Shown in pieces: positions 34,052-38,954 of a DNA stretch of 38,954 bases. A program made the translations under genes and the position numbers. The stretch is from Eubacteriales bacterium (GTDB lineage Bacteria > Bacillota > Clostridia > Lachnospirales > Lachnospiraceae). Location: positions 27,888-66,841 of the forward strand of contig JAUNOK010000016.1 in NCBI GenBank assembly GCA_030537195.1, given 5' to 3'. Under the pieces are notes generated by a model. That model worked only from the letters and a program-made list of their open reading frames with translations. It was not told the origin of the DNA and did no database searches. Numbering within the stretch: position 1 is the first letter of the stretch; each line of letters opens with the position of its first letter.

Positions 34052-34903
34052 TTATTCTCCCGCAATAAAAAGAACACCTAATGTTCCCGGACCGCAATGT
34101 GAAGATATAACGCCGCCTGCCCTTGTCTCATATATTTCGTCAAACACATCAAGCTGTTTAAGATATACTTTCACCTCGTCAACTATCTCTTTATCACAGC
34201 CAGAATGTGTAATAAACACGCGGTCTTTCTTGGCCTTCTTAAGGTCCTCTTCCATATCCTTTACATAATCAAGAACAACATTCTTCATGCGTCCTCTGTA
34301 CTTCTTTCCAGGATTCATCTTTCCGTTATTAACTTCGATTCTCGGATGAAGTTTAAGTACGCCGCCAGCCATGGCAGCAAGTCCGCTGCATCTTCCTCCT
34401 CTGTGAAGGTAAGTAAGCGTATCAACAACAAAGCTTGCCCTGACTCTCGGTCTTAATTCTAATATATTCTTCTCAATGTCAGCTGCAGACATGCCTTCTC
34501 TTGCCATAACTGCCGCCTCAACAACCAGATGTCCTATACCAGTAGAAAGGCTTTCCGAATCAATTACATGTACCCTGTCCTCTGCCTCAAGTTCTCTTGC
34601 AGCAAGCCTGAACACATTGGCTGTAGTTGACATATCCTCTGATATTGCAAATGCGACAATATCCCTGTCCTCTTCAAGAACGCATTTAAACATCTCTAAT
34701 GTATCATCAATAGACACTGCAGACGTCTTAGGTGTAGTCTTATTCTCATCTGCCCATTCATATATTCTTTCAGGTGTAATATCAATTCCATCCCTGTATT
34801 CATCATTGCCTAACAGAATGTGAAGTGGAATAATTGATATATCCAGCTTATCTATAAGTTCCTTAGTTAAATCACTTGTACTGTCCGAAATAATCTTAAC
34901 CAT
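34052..34903 (-). CDS. DegV family fatty-acid-binding protein (FakB-like)
   Basis: A 283-aa two-domain DegV protein. Family members hold one fatty acid, and characterised ones (FakB) present it to the kinase FakA for phosphorylation. Key features are IISDSTSDL at the N terminus, the carboxylate-contacting TSAVS, ISEDMSTTANV, VIDSESLSTGIGHLV, DTLTYLHRGGRCSGL and the C-terminal SSHCGPGTLGVLF. Length is normal. No fakA homologue is in this window, so its partner would be elsewhere. ATG start with an AAAGGATA ribosome-binding site, 17 bases after the BofC-like gene. Confidence 0.93.
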   Translation of the reverse strand: MVKIISDSTSDLTKELIDKLDISIIPLHILLGNDEYRDGIDITPERIYEWADENKTTPKTSAVSIDDTLEMFKCVLEEDRDIVAFAISEDMSTTANVFRLAARELEAEDRVHVIDSESLSTGIGHLVVEAAVMAREGMSAADIEKNILELRPRVRASFVVDTLTYLHRGGRCSGLAAMAGGVLKLHPRIEVNNGKMNPGKKYRGRMKNVVLDYVKDMEEDLKKAKKDRVFITHSGCDKEIVDEVKVYLKQLDVFDEIYETRAGGVISSHCGPGTLGVLFIAGE

Positions 34904-34920
34904 GTAAATGTATATCCTTT

Positions 34921-35289
34921 CTAGCTGCTGTACGTCTGTAAGAAATCATACAGCTGTGCTTCTCCTTCAAAATATATTCCCTTATTAAGTCTCTGTCTTA
35001 TATCATCCGGAAGTGAATCAATGTTAATATCCGCATAATCATAGAACACTTCCCGTCCTTCATCCGCAATATTTCTGTATATTCTTAAAGTATCTCTTTC
35101 GTACTTTAACACATACTGGTACTCTTCACTTTCAGTTACTTTCGTTACCTGTGAGCTTACCTCTTCTTTAAAATGCTGCTTAGAAGGCTTCTTATTATCT
35201 GTTACCACAAGTATCACTATTGCAAGAACTACAGCTATTACAGCCATAGCCATAATTACGACATAAAGCCAGAATGATTTCTTATTCAT
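34921..35289 (-). CDS. Small single-pass membrane protein with BofC-like C-terminal domain
   Basis: A 122-aa protein. ATG 35289 has a perfect AGGAGGGAG ribosome-binding site; the longer frame to 35334 does not. One membrane segment (about 6-30) is followed by a Lys-rich polar stretch. The C-terminal domain (about 60-122) has VLKYERDTLRIYR, then DSLPDDIRQRLNKGIYFEGE, which resembles the BofC C-terminal domain (BofC controls the SpoIVB protease in Bacillus sporulation). The resemblance is by eye and moderate. The domain should face outward. Position behind yqfCD and cdd gives weak support for an envelope or sporulation role. Confidence 0.72.
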   Translation of the reverse strand: MNKKSFWLYVVIMAMAVIAVVLAIVILVVTDNKKPSKQHFKEEVSSQVTKVTESEEYQYVLKYERDTLRIYRNIADEGREVFYDYADINIDSLPDDIRQRLNKGIYFEGEAQLYDFLQTYSS

Positions 35290-35290
35290 C

Positions 35291-35329
35291 AATACTCCCT
35301 CCTGTAAGTTGTCCTTACTGGGAAGTATT
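35291..35329 (-). promoter_or_regulatory. Leader hairpin enclosing the ribosome-binding site of the BofC-like gene
   Basis: On the minus strand AATACTTCCC pairs with GGGAGTATT (one bulged T), enclosing a second perfect stem GTAAG/CTTAC around the loop GACAA. The GGGAG of the ribosome-binding site AGGAGGGAG is in the right arm, so the fold would block translation initiation. Confidence 0.55.
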
Positions 35330-35345
35330 AACATCTATAAGCAAT

Positions 35346-35375
35346 ATTATACTATAATGAAAAGCTGTCTGGCAG
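35346..35375 (-). promoter_or_regulatory. Weak candidate promoter ahead of the BofC-like gene
   Basis: A perfect minus-strand TATAAT (35346-35351) directly follows the cdd stop codon. CTGCCA (35370-35375, 4/6 to the -35 consensus) lies 18 bases upstream inside cdd. The predicted +1 is near 35339, just before the leader hairpin. AT-rich context makes chance likely. Confidence 0.3.
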
Positions 35376-35732
35376 AATCTCGCTCATTGTATAAGTTTTT
35401 AAAGTTCTGCCTTCTTCAACTATAATCCTCGTGTCAGGATTGAAAAATTCGGACATCACCTGTCGGCATATTCCACACGGATAAGCAGGCTGATTTCCCG
35501 AACACACAATCGCTATAGCCTTAAAATCCCTTACTCCCTCGCTGACCGCCTTAAATATTGCAGTTCTTTCTGCACAGTTAGTAGCCCCGAAAGAAGAATT
35601 CTCAATATTACAGCCTGTAAACACCTGTCCATCTGCACTTAAAAGTGCTGCACCAACCGCAAAATGCGAATATGGTGAATATGAATATTCAAGCGCTTCT
35701 TTAGCCTTAGCAATAAGTTCATTATCTGTCAT
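35352..35732 (-). CDS. cdd: Cytidine deaminase
   Basis: Zinc enzyme that deaminates cytidine and deoxycytidine to the uridine forms in pyrimidine salvage. The 126-aa homotetrameric type has the FAVGAAL segment, CNIENSSFG (41-49), the zinc and proton-shuttle motif CAE (Cys53, Glu55) and PCGICRQ (Cys86, Cys89). Length is typical. ATG start with an AAGAGGTG ribosome-binding site; 17 bases after ybeY, the order seen widely in Firmicutes. Confidence 0.97.
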   Translation of the reverse strand: MTDNELIAKAKEALEYSYSPYSHFAVGAALLSADGQVFTGCNIENSSFGATNCAERTAIFKAVSEGVRDFKAIAIVCSGNQPAYPCGICRQVMSEFFNPDTRIIVEEGRTLKTYTMSEILPDSFSL

Positions 35733-35749
35733 ACATTATCACCTCTTAA

Positions 35750-36259
35750 CTAACGGGTAATTCCAAGTCTTTCAAGCACTTCATTCTGCTTTGCTTCCAT
35801 AACTGCACTCTCTTCAGGTGTCATGTGGTCATAACCAAAAAGGTGCATCATGCTGTGCGCTGTAAGGAATGCAAGCTCTCTTTTTTCAGAATGACCATAC
35901 TTGTCCGCCTGTTCCTTAATCTTCTGGACGCACAGAACAATATCTCCAAGAAGAAGTTCTCCTGTATCCGGATTAAAATAATCTTCAGCATTGTTTTCTA
36001 ACTCGTCCTCAATTGCGTCAAAATCCGAAGGTGTAACATAATTAACTCCCGGAAATGAAAGTACATCTGTCGGAGAATCAATATTTCTGTACTCCTTATT
36101 AATCTCGTGGATAGATTCACTGTCAACAAGTGTTACATTAACCTCTGCTTCATAAGGACATTTTTCATAATCAACTGCCTCATTAACAACATCAGTAATT
36201 ATCTTCTCATAATCTAAGTCAAGCTTTTCCTCAGCTTCGTACTCTATATTAATAGTCAT
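35750..36259 (-). CDS. ybeY: Endoribonuclease YbeY (rRNA maturation factor)
   Basis: Zinc-dependent single-strand RNase acting in 16S rRNA 3' maturation and ribosome quality control. The 169-aa protein has the RNIDSPTDVLSFP motif (58-70), LLGDIVLC (103-110) and the metal motif HSMMHLFGYDH with His135, His139 and His145. The frame extends upstream into phoH, but ATG 36259 has an AAGGAGA site and the family's usual N terminus. The phoH stop is one base upstream (TGATATG), giving tight coupling. Confidence 0.96.
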   Translation of the reverse strand: MTINIEYEAEEKLDLDYEKIITDVVNEAVDYEKCPYEAEVNVTLVDSESIHEINKEYRNIDSPTDVLSFPGVNYVTPSDFDAIEDELENNAEDYFNPDTGELLLGDIVLCVQKIKEQADKYGHSEKRELAFLTAHSMMHLFGYDHMTPEESAVMEAKQNEVLERLGITR

Positions 36260-36260
36260 A

Positions 36261-37280
36261 TCAATCTTTTCTCCTTCCTGTCTGACCGCCTCTTCTTGCT
36301 TCTCTTCTCTTGGCAGCCTTAGCCTGATTCTCCTCGTAATCCTCGTATGCCTTGACAATCTTCTGTACAAGAGGATGTCTTACAACATCTTTATTAGTAA
36401 GTTTTATAAATGCTATCTCTTCGACCTTGGATAAAACCTTAGTCGCAACTTCAAGACCTGACACTGTATCCCTTGGTAAATCCTTCTGTGTCATATCACC
36501 TGTAACAACAACCTTAGAACCAAAACCAATTCGTGTAAGGAACATCTTCATCTGTGCAGGTGTTGTGTTCTGTGCCTCATCAAGAATAATAAATGCATTA
36601 TCAAGTGTACGGCCTCTCATATATGCAAGCGGTGCAACCTCAATAAGTCCTTTTTCCATATTGGCATTAAAGCTCTCTGCACCCATAATCTGGAAAAGTG
36701 CATCATACAATGGTCTAAGATATGGATCAACCTTGCTCTGTAAATCACCCGGCAGGAATCCTAACTTTTCGCCAGCTTCAATAGCCGGTCTTGTAAGAAT
36801 AATCTTGTTGACCTCATTATTCTTAAATGCATTAATAGCCATTGCCATTGCAAGGTATGTCTTACCTGTTCCCGCAGGTCCGACACCGAATACAATCATC
36901 TTATCCCTTATGGCATCAACATATTCCTTCTGTCCGAATGTCTTAGGCTTAATAGGTCTTCCAGCAATCGTCCTGCACACTGTATCAGAATCAATCTCAA
37001 TCAGCGCATCAGCCTTTTCCTCAAAAGACTGTGCAATGGAATAATCAACATTCTGTCTTGTAATCTGGTTGCCTCTCTTAGACAGCTCATACAGATAATT
37101 AAGCACGCCTGACGCCCTCTGCACTGCCGCCTCTGCACCTATAACCTTCACAGAGCTGTCTCTTACAATAATCGTAACTTTAAGTGTTTTCTCTATAACT
37201 TTCGCATATTCATCAAACTGTCCAAATATATTGGAGCAGTGTTCAACCGGTATATTAATAAGACTCTCCACTTCACTCAT
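36261..37280 (-). CDS. phoH: PhoH family ATPase
   Basis: Cytosolic ATPase with an N-terminal KH-like RNA-binding region (about 25-75) and a helicase-like PhoH domain. Walker A is GPAGTGKT (134-141), followed by ILTRPAIEAGEKLGFLPGDLQSKVDPYLRPL and the Walker B IILDEAQN. A Lys/Arg-rich tail ends the 339-aa protein. The role is probably RNA metabolism together with YbeY, as inferred from constant gene neighbourhood. ATG 37280 with AAAGGTGGAG is chosen over an upstream in-frame ATG. It overlaps the yqfD end by 8 bases. Confidence 0.95.
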   Translation of the reverse strand: MSEVESLINIPVEHCSNIFGQFDEYAKVIEKTLKVTIIVRDSSVKVIGAEAAVQRASGVLNYLYELSKRGNQITRQNVDYSIAQSFEEKADALIEIDSDTVCRTIAGRPIKPKTFGQKEYVDAIRDKMIVFGVGPAGTGKTYLAMAMAINAFKNNEVNKIILTRPAIEAGEKLGFLPGDLQSKVDPYLRPLYDALFQIMGAESFNANMEKGLIEVAPLAYMRGRTLDNAFIILDEAQNTTPAQMKMFLTRIGFGSKVVVTGDMTQKDLPRDTVSGLEVATKVLSKVEEIAFIKLTNKDVVRHPLVQKIVKAYEDYEENQAKAAKRREARRGGQTGRRKD

Positions 37281-38457
37281 CAGATGTCTCCACCTTTCTA
37301 ACATCAAAATCCGCAGGAACAGTTGCATCTATATCAGCATGCGCAATATACTTATCCCCACTTCTTTCTATATTAACATGATAATCATTTATTTGCACTT
37401 CATTTTCTTTCAAATGTTTTATAAATCTCTCAGCTTTTTCATTAAGAATAGCCGCTGCTTCCTCCTCACTGTATTCAGCCTCATTTTCCTTATACTCATT
37501 AAGAGTAATCTTCTGTACAGATACAGGAAGTGCAATAAGATTAGCAATCTTTATATTCCCGTCATTAACAACCTTGTCATATTCCTTTAAATGTCGTGGA
37601 AATCCGAGTGAAATCTCATATTTATCTATACTTATGGCATATGTCGTCATCTTTCGTCCAGTATAGATTTTATCGGCATATATAGCATTTAACTCATTAT
37701 CCCATGTCAACTGCGTTCTTATCAGAATATCCGCCTGTGCCTGCGTCTGGAATTCCTGTATGTTCTCCTCATAATCATCAGGAACATACAATGTATTCTC
37801 AACAAGTATATCTCCCTCTGACACCTCATCGCCAACAGTGACCTTCGGTGTTCCGCTTCTTGTTATAATATATTCAATAACACCGGAATACCCTGATATT
37901 ATATTACCATCAGTATTAACATTATCCAGCTCATCAGCCTTCGACTCATCAATGCTGATTTTCAGAATATTTCCCTCAATTCTTGCATTAACCCAAGTAA
38001 CCTGAGACAATTCATCTTTAATTGCTTTCTCAATGTTTTCTGTATCTATACTCTTAACTTTATCTCCTGTACTGATGCCATGCTCATTAAGAAATCTTAA
38101 CATTGCATCATCTGTATATATGTAATTTCCGTCAAATTCAATACTCCACACGAATCTGCTTGCAATGAACATCAGTACAAATGCAGTGGCAAAGCCTGCA
38201 ATTATCGAATAATTTCTTCTATATCTTGCAAATAGAAACTCTATATCATGTTTCTTTAAAACTTTAATATGAACATGACATTTTCTTCTTAATTCTTTAG
38301 TCTGAAAATAATCCTGTCTTGTTATTCTCGCTCTTATTGTCTCTTTCACACACTGGCAGTTATATAATGTAATTCCGCGCCGGCAGCACAGATTAACGAA
38401 TCTCTCCCGTTCCCAGCCAGATATTTCAATAACAATATAATTATGTATCCTTTTCAT
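37273..38457 (-). CDS. yqfD: Sporulation protein YqfD
   Basis: A 394-aa single-pass membrane protein of the YqfD family, needed with YqfC for normal sporulation in Bacillus (mother cell, sigma-E controlled). A basic N-terminal domain of about 85 residues precedes the membrane segment (IIAGFATAFVLMFIASRFV, about 85-103). The rest is predicted extracytoplasmic, with WNARIEGNILKISIDES and the sandwich-like GVIEYIITRSGTPKVTVGDEVSEGDILVENT stretch recognisable. ATG start with an AAAGGAGAGG site; the yqfC stop overlaps it by 17 bases. Confidence 0.92.
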   Translation of the reverse strand: MKRIHNYIVIEISGWERERFVNLCCRRGITLYNCQCVKETIRARITRQDYFQTKELRRKCHVHIKVLKKHDIEFLFARYRRNYSIIAGFATAFVLMFIASRFVWSIEFDGNYIYTDDAMLRFLNEHGISTGDKVKSIDTENIEKAIKDELSQVTWVNARIEGNILKISIDESKADELDNVNTDGNIISGYSGVIEYIITRSGTPKVTVGDEVSEGDILVENTLYVPDDYEENIQEFQTQAQADILIRTQLTWDNELNAIYADKIYTGRKMTTYAISIDKYEISLGFPRHLKEYDKVVNDGNIKIANLIALPVSVQKITLNEYKENEAEYSEEEAAAILNEKAERFIKHLKENEVQINDYHVNIERSGDKYIAHADIDATVPADFDVRKVETSDE

Positions 38458-38737
38458 CAGCCTCTCCTTTTAGAGAAACTTTGCCAATACGTCCCCTAAG
38501 AAGGATTTCGTCCTGATTCATATGGTATATCACCAGATTGCTTCCACTTACCCTTATATTGCCTATCTTCGTAGAAACCTTAAGATATTCGCTCGAATAC
38601 TCAAGTATACCTCTGTAATTCTCTATAAAAACCTCGCAGTCGCCCAGCATTGATATAACAGGAAGTCCTGCAACAACATCTCTGCTAAGATCACACATCT
38701 GTCCGAGCCTTATTCCGCTGCTGATAAAATCGACCAT
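38441..38737 (-). CDS. yqfC: Sporulation protein YqfC (YabP/YqfC family)
   Basis: A 98-aa beta-rich protein of the YabP/YqfC family. Visible family features are GLPVISMLGDCEVFIENYRGILEYSS in the first half and IRVSGSNLVIYHMNQDEILLRGRI in the second. YqfC acts with YqfD during spore formation in Bacillus; its biochemical role is unknown. Position directly before yqfD distinguishes it from YabP. The ATG has only a weak GTGGAAG site. The gene has its own sigma-E-like promoter. Confidence 0.9.
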   Translation of the reverse strand: MVDFISSGIRLGQMCDLSRDVVAGLPVISMLGDCEVFIENYRGILEYSSEYLKVSTKIGNIRVSGSNLVIYHMNQDEILLRGRIGKVSLKGEADEKDT

Positions 38738-38766
38738 ATAAGCAGACTTCCACTAATCATTTTTAT

Positions 38767-38795
38767 ATTCTATGCTGTTATTATTTAAAATATGA
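38767..38795 (-). promoter_or_regulatory. Sigma-E-like (mother-cell sporulation) promoter of yqfC
   Basis: Minus-strand TCATATT (38789-38795), 14-base spacer, CATAGAAT (38767-38774). The Bacillus sigma-E consensus is about KMATATT, 13-15 bases, CATACANT: the -35 fits fully and the -10 has one mismatch. No sigma-A -35 is found at suitable spacing. It lies 30 bases upstream of the start codon of a gene that is sigma-E controlled in Bacillus. Confidence 0.58.
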
Positions 38796-38808
38796 TTCAA
38801 TAAAATCC

Positions 38809-38838
38809 AAAAAAAGAGCGATGCTTAAGCACCGCTCT
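38809..38838 (-). terminator. Intrinsic terminator of rpsU
   Basis: On the minus strand AGAGCGGTGC and GCATCGCTCT form a 10-bp stem (one G-U) with a TTAA loop, followed by seven T. It begins 24 bases after the rpsU stop codon and isolates rpsU from yqfC. Confidence 0.9.
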
Positions 38839-38861
38839 CTCATGTCAAAAAATATTAATTA

Positions 38862-38954
38862 TTAGTTGAACTTACGTTTTCTAGCTGCTTCTGACTTCTT
38901 CTTACGTCTTACGCTTGGCTTCTCGTAATGTTCTCTCTTACGAATTTCCTGCTG
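38862..38954 (-). CDS. rpsU: 30S ribosomal protein S21, C-terminal part (runs off the window)
   Basis: The last 30 codons and the TAA stop are visible. They read [20 protein letters not shown] and then [10 protein letters not shown], the strongly basic C terminus of S21. S21 binds the 30S subunit near the 3' end of 16S rRNA and aids initiation. The N-terminal half lies beyond the right edge. rpsU upstream of the yqfC-yqfD-phoH block is the usual Firmicute order, although other genes often lie between. Confidence 0.95.
   Translation of the reverse strand, partial: QQEIRKREHYEKPSVRRKKKSEAARKRKFN

Noticed and set aside
36260-36370. Upstream in-frame extension of ybeY into phoH
   Set aside because: The translation is very Arg-rich because it reads the Lys/Arg-rich phoH tail in another frame, and a good ribosome-binding site marks ATG 36259.
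1-38954. Prophage, genomic island, CRISPR array or defence system
   Set aside because: No integrase, transposase, repeat-spacer pattern, toxin-antitoxin pair or nuclease/helicase cluster was found. Genes are mostly conserved housekeeping in one orientation with uniform codon style.

Overview
The window is 38.95 kb of AT-rich, gene-dense chromosome from a low-GC Gram-positive anaerobe. Gene content and order fit the Clostridia, most likely family Lachnospiraceae (gut genera around Lachnospira/[Eubacterium] eligens or Roseburia). The family placement is an inference from gene neighbourhoods and protein style, and I cannot fix the species. All genes but one are on the minus strand. There is no stretch over 300 bases without a gene; the longest gap is about 200 bases, between the araC-type gene and the zip gene. 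I saw no tRNA, CRISPR, phage, transposase or integrase.

In order along the + coordinates (transcription runs right to left). (1) 18-9849: a cell-shape and division operon, read as DUF4321 - radC - mreB - mreC - mreD - PBP2 - minC - minD - minE - rodA - mgsA. It holds the elongasome (MreBCD, PBP2, RodA) and the Min division-site system. A strong extended -10 promoter sits at 9895-9922, and the predicted transcript opens with a perfect hairpin. (2) 9919-18204: a PLP enzyme of the methionine gamma-lyase family, then miaA, mutL, mutS and miaB (read miaB-mutS-mutL-miaA-PLP enzyme), the usual clostridial mismatch-repair and tRNA-A37 modification cluster. (3) 18229-19905: a PAS/degenerate-GGDEF/EAL protein, probably a c-di-GMP phosphodiesterase. 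(4) 19933-24047: proline synthesis, with proB and proA separated by an unrecognised 381-aa protein, a DUF896 protein and 5-formyl-THF cyclo-ligase. (5) 24135-27013: two flavoproteins in tandem (COG2509 and HI0933/BaiN types). (6) 27020-29424: a cytosolic GH43 glycosidase with its AraC-type regulator. (7) 29623-30402: the only plus-strand gene, a ZIP metal transporter. (8) 30406-31266: a lipoprotein L,D-transpeptidase. (9) 31355-34903: oleate hydratase, a TetR-type regulator and a DegV/FakB-type fatty-acid-binding protein, a possible fatty-acid-handling module. (10) 34921-38737: yqfC-yqfD-phoH-ybeY-cdd plus a small BofC-like membrane protein, the conserved Firmicute sporulation/RNA-processing block, with a sigma-E-like promoter ahead of yqfC. 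(11) The 3' end of rpsU (ribosomal protein S21) with its terminator at the right edge.

Most genes are ordinary housekeeping genes. The points most worth a second look are: predicted transcription starts that open inverted repeats at three promoters; the sigma-E-like promoter; the oleate hydratase/TetR/DegV cluster with an N-terminally anchored hydratase; the large insertion in PBP2; the unknown protein inside the proline operon; and a leader hairpin over the ribosome-binding site of the BofC-like gene. I did not find a clearly new multi-gene defence or signalling system. Several start codons were moved from the longest open frame to a GTG/TTG/ATG preceded by a good ribosome-binding site, as explained in the entries.
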